DNA of 64,000 nt. Origin: Flagellimonas allohymeniacidonis (lineage in GTDB: Bacteria > Bacteroidota > Bacteroidia > Flavobacteriales > Flavobacteriaceae). The stretch is taken from positions 907,290 to 971,289 of the forward strand of contig NZ_SGIU01000001.1 of NCBI RefSeq assembly GCF_004296335.1, read 5' to 3'. Made by a program: the position numbers and the translations under genes. This document shows positions 34,384-44,516 of the stretch, one piece after another (within the stretch, counting starts at the first letter, position 1; the number at the start of each line of letters is the position of its first letter). Below the pieces are notes generated by a model. The model had not been told where the DNA came from and did not search any database. It saw nothing but the letters and a program-made list of their open reading frames with translations.

Positions 34384-35514
34384 ATGAAGCGATTAGTTGC
34401 AGTTTTACTACCTGCTATTTTGCTGAGCTCACATTTGATATGCTTTGCGCAGAACTCCGGAAAAAGCAATCAAGAAATTGTAATTGGAGAGCGCTTTAGC
34501 CTTTTTTCCAAAGCTTTAAACGAAGACCGGGAGGTATTTATATCACTACCCTCCAATTACAATAGAAATCAACACAAGTACCCTGTCATTTTCGTTTTGG
34601 ACGCTGAATATTTATTCGAAATCACAAACGGTATAGTAAAAATCAAAGTTTCTAGAAATGAAATGCCAGAAAGCATTGTGGTGGGAATTCCAAATAGTCC
34701 AGGAAAACGGTATGATATGGCCATGCCATTAAGTTATCCCGATGGCCGTACTTTTTTTGGAGATGCCGATGGCAAAAAAATCAAAGATTACCTCAAGTTT
34801 GTCGGGGAGGAACTGAATAATTATCTGGAAAATAATTATAAGGTAAACCCACACCGAACCATAATCGGCATGTCACCTACCTTTGGGCCGGTATTGGAAG
34901 CATTTTGGAACCAGCCCGATTTGTTCGACGGCTATATTGTTTTAGCGGCAGAGTTGGCCGTAAAAACCACCTCTGGCAAGACCATACAGGAAAGAGTACT
35001 GCACGCTATTCAGGAGCCGGAGAGGTCCAAGTGTGCCGTTTACATTGGAAAAGCAAGTGACGATTTAAAAAGAAGACCCAAGGAAGAGGCCCTGGCCTAT
35101 GTTGAATTGAATCAGCGACTTGAGAGAACCGCAAACCCAAAGATTAACTACAGGATAGAAATCCTAAAAAATGAAAATCACTATGGAATGGCTACCTTGG
35201 GTATTAAGCACGGCTTGGAAAACATTTATCCATTCTCCACCTGGACCATACCTTACCGCGATTTTTGGGAAGCGAGAAACCCTGCTAAGGAAATAAGGCA
35301 ATTTTATGATAAGCTTTCCGCACAGTATGGGTTTGAAATCCTACCCCTCGAGGATTCCTTCTACGCGGCCCAAACTTTATCGGGGACGGCGAGAAGGCTA
35401 AAGCGCCAAGGAAAAAACAAAGAAGCACAGGAAGTTCTTCAACTAGCACTTAAATATTATCCCAACTCTCCCTATTTGAAAAGGATGTATTCGGATACCA
35501 CATCGTCCGAATAG
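34384..35514 (+). CDS. secreted alpha/beta-hydrolase esterase
   Basis: 376 residues from ATG 34384, which gives a clean signal peptide (MKRLVAVLLPAILLSSHLIC, then FAQ); the frame is open further upstream but non-signal-like. The mature protein fits the putative esterase family related to enterochelin esterase: YPVIFVLDAEYLF, nucleophile Ser in TIIGMSPTFGPVLEAFW, and a late ENHYGM with the catalytic His. The nucleophile elbow is GMSPT rather than GHSxGG. The C-terminal 70 residues look helical/TPR-like. Substrate unknown. Confidence 0.8.
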   Translation: MKRLVAVLLPAILLSSHLICFAQNSGKSNQEIVIGERFSLFSKALNEDREVFISLPSNYNRNQHKYPVIFVLDAEYLFEITNGIVKIKVSRNEMPESIVVGIPNSPGKRYDMAMPLSYPDGRTFFGDADGKKIKDYLKFVGEELNNYLENNYKVNPHRTIIGMSPTFGPVLEAFWNQPDLFDGYIVLAAELAVKTTSGKTIQERVLHAIQEPERSKCAVYIGKASDDLKRRPKEEALAYVELNQRLERTANPKINYRIEILKNENHYGMATLGIKHGLENIYPFSTWTIPYRDFWEARNPAKEIRQFYDKLSAQYGFEILPLEDSFYAAQTLSGTARRLKRQGKNKEAQEVLQLALKYYPNSPYLKRMYSDTTSSE

Positions 35515-35676
35515 AATCCGGCTTTTTTCGAAGAACGGATTACGTGAACCAACTACCTCGACATAAATTATTCACACATTTGGAATTGCATTAGACACCT
35601 TTCTTAACCCAAGTCAATGCATTGCACTGCTACTTGAATTTACTTTTGCCCCTCAAATCAATCAAATAGCAGTATC

Positions 35677-35961
35677 ATGTACCTTTTGCATATTATAAGG
35701 TTTCTCCATTTTAATACCAGGGGCCTTAAAGGTTTTATTAAACTTGCCTTCTGGCTCTTCCTTTTGTTCGGACTCTATAACTGTTCCACCAACAAGGCCA
35801 TACGTATGCGAGAAAAAAGTCTTAACGAATGGGATTCCTCTGAAAGGGAAAAAAGTAAAAAGTCAGTCCATGGAGGTGGAAACATTCCTTATGGGGTAGC
35901 CGACGGAACGGTTGAAAAAGGGCTATCAAATCTCGAGGCCATGGCTGAAGAACTGAGTTAA
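35677..35961 (+). CDS. small putative lipoprotein
   Basis: 94 residues with a long hydrophobic N-terminal region ending in a weak lipobox (LFGLYNCSTNK, Cys about 37). The short hydrophilic tail carries VHGGGNIPYGVADGTVEKG. No family recognised. It stands alone between the esterase and the AraC-type regulator, so it may or may not be expressed. Confidence 0.5.
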   Translation: MYLLHIIRFLHFNTRGLKGFIKLAFWLFLLFGLYNCSTNKAIRMREKSLNEWDSSEREKSKKSVHGGGNIPYGVADGTVEKGLSNLEAMAEELS

Positions 35962-36158
35962 GTTCAATTTTAAAAATCTGTAACCCTGCATTAATAGCCC
36001 TTTAATTACAAATTCATTGGGTTTTTTACCACTCCGCTGTTAGCCTATCTTAGGGTTTCGTTACTCATCCGATTTGGTTTGGGCAACACCAGCTTTATGC
36101 GTGCAATTGTATACATTAGGTCGAATTTCTGACCGTAACCATCGAATTTTGTAAAACA

Positions 36159-37277
36159 ATGAGCCTAAGTATTGTTGACTTTATTGTTTTTCTTGGTATA
36201 GCGCAAGGTATTTTTTTGGCCATAACCCTACCCTTGGCCCATAAAAACAACAAATCTGCAAACCAGGTACTTTCGTTACTTCTGGTACTGGCTTGTGCTA
36301 TGCTTGTCGCAAGAATTCTATTTGTAAGGATTCAAGGATTATGGTTTTTAAAATGGGCCAATGTTCCCGATATAATCATTTTCCTTTTTGGGCCCTTGGG
36401 ACATCTCTATTTTAGAAGACTTTTCATTAAGCCAACTCAAAAATTTAGTCTGGGTTACATTCATTTGCTGCCAGCGGCCATTTTTTGTCTGTTTCTGGTA
36501 TACGTGTTTGTGTTGGGCACTGAAGGATATAATTCCAAATACTTTTCCGGAGATTTATTCTACCCCTTTATGTTGATTGAGGGAATCGCCATTCTCCTTA
36601 ATTTCTATTATTATCTTAAAATTCTTAAGCTGTTGATAGATTATCAGAAAATGGAAAAACAACAACTATCATTTAACCAAGGAGCTGTAGAGTTCACAAA
36701 AGTGCTGATGATCTTGAGCATAATTTTGATTTTGGTATGGGGTGGTAGCTATTTGGGCCGATATATACTGGGCTACTCCCTACCCTTTTTTAATTATAGC
36801 ACCATATGGATAGGGTTGCCATTGGTGATTTATGTAATTGGTTTTTACGCCCTGAAGCAACCTGAAATTTTTAGGGTTCAATTTCAAGACAAGGAAAAAT
36901 CAGAAAACAAAAATCGACTCAACCCCGCTGAGATTGAATCCTTAAAAAGACAATTGGATTTATTGATTGAACAGGAACAGGTCTTTTTGAACAATAAACT
37001 TACCCTTAATGAACTATCCGCGAAGCTTAAGACTTCCTCAAATAACCTATCGTGGTTATTGAACAATATATACAAAACCAGCTTCTATGATTTTGTCAAT
37101 CAGTTTCGAATTGCTGCCTTTCTGAACAAGCTGGAGAATAAGGAACACTTGACCAAGACCTTGTTTACCCTCTGCCTAGAAGTCGGTTTCAATTCCAAAT
37201 CCACCTTCAATAAAGCCTTTAAGGACCTGGTGAAGGAAACCCCAAGCAACTATATCAAAAAATTAAAAAGCAAATAG
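36159..37277 (+). CDS. membrane-embedded AraC-family regulator
   Basis: A 372-residue protein whose N-terminal 235 residues form about seven membrane helices. The C-terminal 100 residues are an AraC/XylS double HTH (LTLNELSAKLKTSSNNLSWL, then FTLCLEVGFNSKSTFNKAFK). This design is common in flavobacteria. It probably senses a membrane or extracellular signal and may control the beta-propeller lipoprotein gene 72 bp downstream. Confidence 0.9.
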   Translation: MSLSIVDFIVFLGIAQGIFLAITLPLAHKNNKSANQVLSLLLVLACAMLVARILFVRIQGLWFLKWANVPDIIIFLFGPLGHLYFRRLFIKPTQKFSLGYIHLLPAAIFCLFLVYVFVLGTEGYNSKYFSGDLFYPFMLIEGIAILLNFYYYLKILKLLIDYQKMEKQQLSFNQGAVEFTKVLMILSIILILVWGGSYLGRYILGYSLPFFNYSTIWIGLPLVIYVIGFYALKQPEIFRVQFQDKEKSENKNRLNPAEIESLKRQLDLLIEQEQVFLNNKLTLNELSAKLKTSSNNLSWLLNNIYKTSFYDFVNQFRIAAFLNKLENKEHLTKTLFTLCLEVGFNSKSTFNKAFKDLVKETPSNYIKKLKSK

Positions 37278-37349
37278 TTCAACTGTACACATACGGTCGA
37301 TTTTGATGGTTTTGATGCCTACCATTGAAGAAACTTTAAAAATTGATCG

Positions 37350-38288
37350 ATGAAAACAACAAACTATGTATTGAGTAAATCCTCTACAATCCATTGCCTT
37401 CTGATTGCGTTGGCCGTTTCAGTTTCGTCTTGTTTTAGAGGCGAAGTTCCAAATCAAGAAAATGCGGAAGTAGAGACCCTCATCTCCAATTTTCCTGCCA
37501 ACGATGCCCTTTCGGTAGGCCGAAACGGAAGTGTTTATGCCAGTAATTTTGGCCAATTTGGGGCAAGTGGTGGCACGGGCACCACCATATTGAAGGTCAA
37601 TCCACGTAAGATGGACTTTGTTCCCATCGCAGAAAACTTGACTGGTCCTCTCGGTAACGCTGTGGATAAAAGCGGGAACGTCTATGTAAACAATGCAAAC
37701 AATTTTGTGAGTGCCGACATTCTCAAAATTGCAAAAAACGGTACGCAAACCGTATTGGCGACCATAGAAGGTTTCCCATCAGGTATGACTTTGGATACAA
37801 AAAACAACTTGTACATTTCTAACTTTAGCACTCCCACTGTGCACAAGGTAACACCTGAAGGAGAGGTCACTCTAATTGCCAATGATGTAAGGCTTGCCGG
37901 TGGTGTCGGTATCGATTTTGATGGTCGCGGCAATCTCCTGGTTGGAAATTATGCAACAGGACAGATTTTATCCGTCAGTTTGGACGGTCAGGTTGAGCTT
38001 ATTGCTTCTATTCCCGTTGTGATAGAAAATTTTGTTCTGGGCTATATCACCTATCACAAAGGGTTTATTTATGGAACAGCAATTGGTGAAAATCTTATAT
38101 ATAAGGTAAGCCTTAAAGGAGAGGTTGAAGTTTTTGCTGGAACAGGTGTGGCTTCCACTACTGATGGTCTTTTACTGGAAGCTACCTTCAATGCCCCGAA
38201 TGGCATAGCGGCCGATCCCATTAGAAACATTCTGTATATCTCAGAATTTGGAGGTTCAGGAAGTTTAAGGGCCATTAAATTATTTTAG
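37350..38288 (+). CDS. beta-propeller (NHL/SMP-30-like) lipoprotein
   Basis: A 312-residue protein with a lipoprotein signal (LLIALAVSVSSC). The mature part is five to six propeller repeats of the pattern NGSVYASNFGQF, SGNVYVNNANNF, KNNLYISNFSTP, RGNLLVGNYATG and RNILYISEFGG. Such propellers bind ligands or act as lactonases; the catalytic metal residues of SMP-30 are not evident. Located downstream of the AraC-type regulator. Confidence 0.8.
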   Translation: MKTTNYVLSKSSTIHCLLIALAVSVSSCFRGEVPNQENAEVETLISNFPANDALSVGRNGSVYASNFGQFGASGGTGTTILKVNPRKMDFVPIAENLTGPLGNAVDKSGNVYVNNANNFVSADILKIAKNGTQTVLATIEGFPSGMTLDTKNNLYISNFSTPTVHKVTPEGEVTLIANDVRLAGGVGIDFDGRGNLLVGNYATGQILSVSLDGQVELIASIPVVIENFVLGYITYHKGFIYGTAIGENLIYKVSLKGEVEVFAGTGVASTTDGLLLEATFNAPNGIAADPIRNILYISEFGGSGSLRAIKLF

Positions 38289-38350
38289 GGGTATTGCAAA
38301 TTTGATCAAGTGGTTCGTGTGTTGCCCATCAGGTTGAATTTAATTTTAAT

Positions 38351-38385
38351 AAAACCAGTAGACCGAAAGTCTACTGGTTTTAAAC
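38351..38385. terminator. bidirectional terminator between convergent genes
   Basis: A perfect 13-bp stem, AAAACCAGTAGAC (38351-38363) and GTCTACTGGTTTT (38369-38381), with loop CGAAA and T/A runs at both ends. It serves the propeller gene and the convergent peroxiredoxin gene. Confidence 0.9.
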
Positions 38386-38428
38386 TTAAGAGACACTATG
38401 TTCCCAAAGGAATTCAATGCAAACATTT

Positions 38429-39064
38429 TTAAGCAGGCAACTCGGCAAGTCTCAAATAAGGCTTTACCGTTTCAAACCCTGCGGGAAACAGTTCAGCTGC
38501 CTCCTTATCGGATACCGAGGGCACGATTACAGCCCTGTCCCCTTTTTCCCAGTTTGCAGGTGTGGCCAATTTTTGATAAGCCGTAAGCTGTAAGGAATCA
38601 ATGACCCTCAAAAGCTCATCAAAATTTCTACCGGTTGACGCAGGGTATGTCAGCATTAGCTTCACCTCTTTATTGGGAGCGATGATAAAAACCGATCGCA
38701 CGGTCATCGTAGAATCGGCATTCGGATGAATCATACCGTATAGTTCTGAAACACTGCGGTCATCATCAGCAATCAATGGAAAGTCAACATATGCATGCTG
38801 CGTTTCGTTGATGTCCTCTATCCAACGCTGATGCGATTCCAAAGGATCAACACTAATGGCGGCCACTTTCACATTTCTGTTTTCAAACTCTTCCCCATAA
38901 TTGGCCATCATGCCAAGTTCTGTTGTACAAACCGGCGTGAAATCGGCCGGGTGGGAAACCAACATTCCCCAGCTTTCACCCAGCCACTCATGAAAATCGA
39001 TTTTTCCTTTCGAAGAGTCTGCAATAAAGTTCGGGGCTTTATCCCCCAATTGAATAACATTCAT
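38429..39064 (-). CDS. 1-Cys peroxiredoxin (Prx6 type)
   Basis: A 211-residue cytoplasmic peroxidase. The peroxidatic C46 is in SHPADFTPVCTTELGMM, and the protein has the long C-terminal dimerisation extension typical of Prx6 enzymes (NWEKGDRAVIVPSV). There is no resolving cysteine in the usual place, so reduction relies on an external thiol. It is the second peroxiredoxin in the window after tpx. Confidence 0.93.
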   Translation of the reverse strand: MNVIQLGDKAPNFIADSSKGKIDFHEWLGESWGMLVSHPADFTPVCTTELGMMANYGEEFENRNVKVAAISVDPLESHQRWIEDINETQHAYVDFPLIADDDRSVSELYGMIHPNADSTMTVRSVFIIAPNKEVKLMLTYPASTGRNFDELLRVIDSLQLTAYQKLATPANWEKGDRAVIVPSVSDKEAAELFPAGFETVKPYLRLAELPA

Positions 39065-39161
39065 TAGTTATATGATTAGAATATATGGGATTTTCTTGCC
39101 AACAAGTCTGTTACCTGTTAAGCTATCCCATGTTGTACAAATTTTTGGACGTAATTGTCCA

Positions 39162-39314
39162 TTAATCGTTTAAGCTTTTGTTCCCAGATGCATCTGTAGA
39201 AGTATGTACCTCACTATCAATGCCCAGGTCATAACATCCCTCATCATCACTTGAGCAAGAAATGAATGCTGCAGAAACAAAAGCTAACACTAAAAAAATT
39301 TTGACTGTTTTCAT
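39162..39314 (-). CDS. 50-residue lipoprotein with surface-export motif
   Basis: An open frame from ATG 39314 to TAA 39162. The signal MKTVKIFLVLAFVSAAFISC ends in a good lipobox, directly followed by SSDDEG. A Ser plus acidic run right after the lipobox Cys is the Bacteroidota lipoprotein export signal for surface display. The mature part is only about 31 residues (YDLGIDSEVHTSTDASGNKS). Function unknown, but the export signals argue it is real. Confidence 0.65.
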   Translation of the reverse strand: MKTVKIFLVLAFVSAAFISCSSDDEGCYDLGIDSEVHTSTDASGNKSLND

Positions 39315-39424
39315 GGTTTATCTATTTATGTTAGTCAAAATTATCAAGGTAACATCAGGAATTTTTAACGGAAAAACACCAAAATCAAAAATGGCCGAAA
39401 ACAGGTAGGAAGCGATTTTTGTGG

Positions 39425-40045
39425 TTAAATCAATCCTCTGTGAATGGCATATTTTACCAGGCCGGCAGAATTTTTAAGTCCCAGCTTAAGGAGGATATTT
39501 TTGCGATGCGACTCTACCGTATGGGTACTTAAGAAAAGTTTCTCGGCTATTTCTGAAGTGGTATGCTGATCTGCGATAAGCTGTATAATCTCTTTTTCCC
39601 TTTGTGATATCCCAGCCGACTTTTTGGAGGCTTTCAGACCATCCATAACCATTTTCATCGTCTCGGGAGTATGAAAAGACCCCGAAGAATGCAGGGTCAA
39701 TATGGCTTCAACCAAAACTTTTTTACCAGAGTCTTTGGGCAAATATCCATTGGCACCTGCGGAAAAAATGTTCTTTAAAAATTGGGGCGATTTATGCATG
39801 GTCAAAACCAAGACCCTTGGAGGTATCTGCAGTTTACGAATCTCACGCAATGTGTCAAAACCATCCATTCCTGGCATCTCAATATCCAATAAAAGGACAT
39901 CGACGGTCTCATGGCTCAGGATATCCAGAACTTCATTGCCATTGTTAGCTTCTGCCACTACCTTCATGTTGGCTTGTTCATTCAAAAGCGAAGCCAACCC
40001 TTGTCTCAACATTACATGATCATCGGCCAAAACTAATCGTATCAT
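39425..40045 (-). CDS. NarL/LuxR-family response regulator
   Basis: A 206-residue regulator. The receiver domain has an acidic pocket (LADDH) and phospho-acceptor D54 in LLLDIEMPGMDG. The C-terminal LuxR HTH is SQREKEIIQLIADQHTTSEI followed by AEKLFLSTHTVESHRKNI. It starts 1 bp after the stop of the TPR histidine kinase, so the two form a two-component pair. Confidence 0.95.
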   Translation of the reverse strand: MIRLVLADDHVMLRQGLASLLNEQANMKVVAEANNGNEVLDILSHETVDVLLLDIEMPGMDGFDTLREIRKLQIPPRVLVLTMHKSPQFLKNIFSAGANGYLPKDSGKKVLVEAILTLHSSGSFHTPETMKMVMDGLKASKKSAGISQREKEIIQLIADQHTTSEIAEKLFLSTHTVESHRKNILLKLGLKNSAGLVKYAIHRGLI

Positions 40046-40046
40046 G

Positions 40047-41948
40047 CTATATGGGAATTTGTATGTTCATGGTAGTGCCTTTTCCAACAACGGAATCTAT
40101 GTTTACCGTACCTTTAAGGTGATCCACCCGGGATTTGATATTGGTGAGGCCCATTCCGGGCTTACTGTTTACTTTTATACCAATTCCATCATCTTCCACC
40201 ATAAGATTCATGTAGTTCTTATGTTTGTTCAGGTAGATGTTCAGTTGACTGGCCTTGGCATGCTTTAAAACGTTTTGTATGATTTCCTGAAAAATCCTGA
40301 AGAGATATATTTCCTTGGTAGAATCAATTCTATTTTCCATTTCATGTGCGAACAACTGCACGCTTAACTCCGAATCTTCAAGGTGGTCCAAAGTCGTCTG
40401 TATGGCAGATACCAATCCAAATTTCACCAACTCGCCAGGCATGAGGTTATGTGAAATTTGACGCACTTGTTCTGATGTTTTTGTGAGTATTTTTATAGTA
40501 GTATCAACTTCCTCGGCATCTTTATATTCCCCATCCTGTAAATTGAGCAGTTTGTTTTTGGCAAGGGCCAAGGAACCTCCAACACTGTCATGAAGGTCTT
40601 GAGAGATCCGCTTTCTTTCGGCAAATTGGGTATCTGCAATCGCTCCGATTAAATCTTTCTGTTTTTGGTTCTTGTTGTGTTGTCTAAATAGCACAAAAGC
40701 CAGGGCAAAAACGAGTATGATACCCGCAATCCCAATGCTTAGTTTGCGAATTTTTGAATCCTGCTTGGCCAAATTTATATCGGCCTTTAATTTCTCTTCA
40801 GAAAGCGCCAAGATGTCCTTTTCCTTTTTCTCGGATTGATATTTGATCTCCAACTCGCTTATGTCCTTTAAGTGCGACTCATTTACAATACTGTCTTTCC
40901 AGTTCCCATATAACTTATGGTATGCCAATGCCTGAGGGAAATCTCCTATGAGTTCATGTACATTAGCAAGCCCCAAATAGTTATTTCGCAAGGCGTCCTT
41001 CAAATCCAAACGCTTGGCAATTTCAAGACTCTTCGTGTAACTGCTCTTTGCGTCGAGATACCTTTCTTGCTTAGAGTGCAAATTTCCAAGATTGTGCAAG
41101 GCACTGCTCATGGAGGTCAAATCATTGTTGACCTTTGATTTTTCCAAACTCCTTTGGTAATACTCCAAAGCCAGACGGTAATCCCCTTGTTCTTCATATA
41201 AGGATCCAAGATTGTCATAATTGCGGGCAATCCCACGTTGGTCTCGCAGTTCTTCACATATCACATTGGATTCTAGGTAAGCATTGATCGCATCTTTAAA
41301 GCGGCCGAGATTTTTGTAGATAATGCCCAAATTTCCCAATGTATATGAAGTGCCTCTTTTTAAATCATACTTATAGCAAAGGGCTAGGGACTTGGCCATA
41401 TACGCCTCAGCATTTAACCAATCTTCCAATTTAATATAGGAAATCCCAATATTGTTCAAAACCCGGGCCCTTCCCTCTCCAAGCTTATGAAGGCTACTTA
41501 CTTTTTCCGCTTTCAGATGCCACGAAATTGCTTTGGCATATTCACTGCGATAGTAGTGCGCTAGCCCGCCCATGGTATACACACCAACAATCTGTTTAGG
41601 AGTGAGACTTTGCTTTCTACTTAGAGCGCTATTAGTGTAATGAAATACGCTGTCATAGCGATGATATGTCAAATGGTTTTCGATTTGCGCCAGATCTAAA
41701 GAACCCGCGAGGGAATCGTTCTGGGTACCTTTGGAAAATAGGAGCGCTTTTTTAAGGTGTTGCAGAGAAGAATCTGGTTGTTTTCTGTTTAGTGCTTTAA
41801 AAAGGGATAAATGTAAGGCTGCTTTCGAATCGGTATCCTCCGTATGGACCAAAGCATTCCTTAAGCTATCAATTTGAAGGTTTTGTGAATTTGAAACCCA
41901 AGGTAATAGCAGTAGCAGATAAAAAATGAAAACCAGTTCTTTGCGCAT
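40047..41948 (-). CDS. TPR-containing sensor histidine kinase (NarX/DesK type)
   Basis: A 633-residue protein with a signal peptide and then a periplasmic array of about six TPR repeats (for example GRFKDAINAYLESNVICEEL and GDYRLALEYYQRSLEKSKVN). A membrane helix lies at about 400-420 (SIGIAGIILVFALAFVLF). The HisKA_3 phosphorylation box is ERKRISQDLHDSVGG and the HATPase has VEDDGIGI and GMGLTNIKSRV. It signals to the response regulator encoded directly downstream. TPR sensors of this build are frequent in flavobacteria; the signal is unknown. Confidence 0.93.
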   Translation of the reverse strand: MRKELVFIFYLLLLLPWVSNSQNLQIDSLRNALVHTEDTDSKAALHLSLFKALNRKQPDSSLQHLKKALLFSKGTQNDSLAGSLDLAQIENHLTYHRYDSVFHYTNSALSRKQSLTPKQIVGVYTMGGLAHYYRSEYAKAISWHLKAEKVSSLHKLGEGRARVLNNIGISYIKLEDWLNAEAYMAKSLALCYKYDLKRGTSYTLGNLGIIYKNLGRFKDAINAYLESNVICEELRDQRGIARNYDNLGSLYEEQGDYRLALEYYQRSLEKSKVNNDLTSMSSALHNLGNLHSKQERYLDAKSSYTKSLEIAKRLDLKDALRNNYLGLANVHELIGDFPQALAYHKLYGNWKDSIVNESHLKDISELEIKYQSEKKEKDILALSEEKLKADINLAKQDSKIRKLSIGIAGIILVFALAFVLFRQHNKNQKQKDLIGAIADTQFAERKRISQDLHDSVGGSLALAKNKLLNLQDGEYKDAEEVDTTIKILTKTSEQVRQISHNLMPGELVKFGLVSAIQTTLDHLEDSELSVQLFAHEMENRIDSTKEIYLFRIFQEIIQNVLKHAKASQLNIYLNKHKNYMNLMVEDDGIGIKVNSKPGMGLTNIKSRVDHLKGTVNIDSVVGKGTTMNIQIPI

Positions 41949-42183
41949 TGAAAAAAGGACTACCCCGTATTGCTCGCAACTTCAAAACTAGTGGATATCA
42001 GCCTTCAATTTTAGAGAAATGTATGTATCCCAAAGTTCCTTATATAAACGGTCAGATACCGATTATAAATTGAAAAACCCAAGGTGTCGACATTCTGTTC
42101 CATTTCACTTGAGTTAGTTTGGTTTTATTACTATTTTCGAGCCTTCTCGTTAAAATGGAAAAGTCTTAAATAGCACCTCCCCT

Positions 42184-44496
42184 ATGCAACTACAGAACAA
42201 CATTCGCACTTCTTCAGGTTGGGATATCATAGAAAACTCTTTTGATGAAGCTCAGTTAGTGACCACTGGCAGTAATTTCATGATTGGTAATGGTTATCTC
42301 GGCTATCGTGGAACTTTTGAGGAGTGGGGAGCCAAGGAATATGTTGCCTGTGTGGTTACAGATACATGGGACCAAGCGGAAGGAAGTCGATGGAGCGAAT
42401 TGTGCAATGTTCCCAACGGGCTTTTTACCGAGCTGCGTATAAATAAGGAGAAGCTTTCAATTTTTGAAGGTGAAACCACAGAATACTTAAGGTCTCTAGA
42501 CTTAAAACATGGTATAAATCAAAGAAAAGTGACCTGGACTTCCCCAAAAGGAAGTCAGGTTCAGATACAAGTTGAAAAATTTGCAAGTCATGACAACCAT
42601 CACTTATTGGTGATGCGCTACGCATTTAAAGCTCTAAGCGCTGGTATGTTTCAAATCACAACCGGAATTGATGGAGAGGTATGGAGTATCAATGGGGAGC
42701 ATTTTAAATCTTTCGATACAACGGAGAAAGACCATCTCATCGCAGTTCAGCAGCACACCTATGAGATGAATACCGAGATTTGCGTGGTGGAAGGCATTTA
42801 CATTTCCGGTCGCCAACCCGAGGGGAGCACATTGAATAAAGAAGGGAAGCGTTTCTTCAGGGAATTTCAGTTTGACCTGCAAAAGGATGAGGAAATCGTG
42901 TTGGAAAAGGTGGTCTCCATAATCCATTCCAATGAAGTGGAAGACCCTTTAGGTCTGGCAAGGGATGAAGTGAAACAAGCACTGCAACTTGGCTACGACG
43001 AACTCAAGCTTGCACATAAAAAACATTGGGAAGCTTTTTGGGAAAAATCTGATATTGAAATTCAGGGGAACTTGGAAGCCCAGGTGTTGACCCGGTTCAA
43101 TATCTATCAAGCGTATATTGCAACCCCTACACACGATAATCTTCCCATTGGAGCAAGAGGTCTCTCATGCCAGGTATACCAAGGGGCAGCTTTTTGGGAT
43201 CAGGAAACTTTTAATCTCCCCATGTATGTGTACACCCATCCCGATATCGCCCAAAAGTTGGTGGCCTATCGACACGATACTTTGCAAGGAGCCAAAAGAA
43301 AAGCGAAAAATCTTGGCTATTATGGGGCTTTCTATGCTTGGACCAGTGGGAAAACAGGAGATGAACTGTTTCCGGATTTCTTCTTTACCGATGTATTGAC
43401 CGGAAGACCTATTCGAAACCACTTTAACTGTTGGCAAATACATGTCTCTCCAGATGTGGTGTATGGCATTTGGCTGTATTATGAGGCTACTTTGGATTGG
43501 GATTTTATGGTGAACCAAGGTGCTGAGATTATTTTTGAAGTAGCGCAGTTCTTGGTTTCAAGGGTTCATTTTAAAAAGGACAAAAACCGATATGAAATAA
43601 TCCGATTGTTGGGACCTGATGAGTACCACGAGAATGTGGACAACAATGCCTACACCAACTATCTCTCACGCTATTCCCTTCAAAAAGCTTGCGAGGTTTA
43701 TCAAAAATTGAACAAGGAAAACCCCAAAGTACTGGCAGCCCTATCTGAAAAAATTGAACTGCCGGAAACCGCTTATGACAGTTGGAAAGAAATCGCTGAC
43801 TTGCTCTATATTCCAGAAACCCATCCAGAAACCCATCTTATTGAACAGTTTGATGGTTATTTCAAATTAGAGGACATCGAACCCGATGCACTCCGAATGC
43901 GACTCATTGATCCCGGTGAATACTGGGGATGGCCTAATGGCATAGCAGTTAACACCCAAGTACTCAAACAAGCAGATGTGGTTCAACTCATGGCCATGTT
44001 GGAAGGTTTTTCCCAAGAAGAGCTCACCGCCAATTACGAATACTACGAACCACGAACCGAACACGGCTCATCTTTGAGCCCCAGTGTACATGCTTTGGTG
44101 GCTTGCAAAGCAAACCATGAAGAAGAAGCCTACCGCTACTTTATGGAGTCGGCTACCATCGATTTGTACAATGCCAGTAAAAAGGTTTTAAGCGGAGGTT
44201 CCTTTTTAGGAGGAATCCACACTGCTGCGGCCGGTGGGGTTTGGCTTATCATTGTTAAAGGCTTTGCTGGATTTGCTGTGGTTGATGATGGTGTGCGATT
44301 TAATCCGAAGCTCCCAAAGGAATGGGAAGGCCTTTCATTTCGATTGGATATCAAACAGTGTGAGCTACTTGTCAATTTAGACAAAGATGCCCTCACCCTT
44401 CGTAGAACAGATGGTGGAGAGCACGGCCTAAAAGTATATTTTAAGGAAAACGCAGAACTTTTGAAACCGAAAGCTTCTCTTGTTTTTAAACTCTAA
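42184..44496 (+). CDS. glycoside hydrolase family 65 disaccharide phosphorylase
   Basis: A 770-residue protein of the GH65 family (maltose, trehalose or kojibiose phosphorylase). It has an N-terminal beta-sandwich, an (alpha/alpha)6 barrel with the catalytic acid E480 in LLGPDEYHENVDNNAY, and the phosphate-binding region EHGSSLSPSVHALVA. It would release beta-glucose 1-phosphate from an alpha-glucoside. The disaccharide cannot be fixed from sequence. It has no signal peptide, so it is cytoplasmic. It is convergent with a PfkB kinase; no phosphoglucomutase or transporter is adjacent. Confidence 0.9.
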   Translation: MQLQNNIRTSSGWDIIENSFDEAQLVTTGSNFMIGNGYLGYRGTFEEWGAKEYVACVVTDTWDQAEGSRWSELCNVPNGLFTELRINKEKLSIFEGETTEYLRSLDLKHGINQRKVTWTSPKGSQVQIQVEKFASHDNHHLLVMRYAFKALSAGMFQITTGIDGEVWSINGEHFKSFDTTEKDHLIAVQQHTYEMNTEICVVEGIYISGRQPEGSTLNKEGKRFFREFQFDLQKDEEIVLEKVVSIIHSNEVEDPLGLARDEVKQALQLGYDELKLAHKKHWEAFWEKSDIEIQGNLEAQVLTRFNIYQAYIATPTHDNLPIGARGLSCQVYQGAAFWDQETFNLPMYVYTHPDIAQKLVAYRHDTLQGAKRKAKNLGYYGAFYAWTSGKTGDELFPDFFFTDVLTGRPIRNHFNCWQIHVSPDVVYGIWLYYEATLDWDFMVNQGAEIIFEVAQFLVSRVHFKKDKNRYEIIRLLGPDEYHENVDNNAYTNYLSRYSLQKACEVYQKLNKENPKVLAALSEKIELPETAYDSWKEIADLLYIPETHPETHLIEQFDGYFKLEDIEPDALRMRLIDPGEYWGWPNGIAVNTQVLKQADVVQLMAMLEGFSQEELTANYEYYEPRTEHGSSLSPSVHALVACKANHEEEAYRYFMESATIDLYNASKKVLSGGSFLGGIHTAAAGGVWLIIVKGFAGFAVVDDGVRFNPKLPKEWEGLSFRLDIKQCELLVNLDKDALTLRRTDGGEHGLKVYFKENAELLKPKASLVFKL

Positions 44497-44516
44497 GAAA
44501 GAGATAGCTTTAATGT

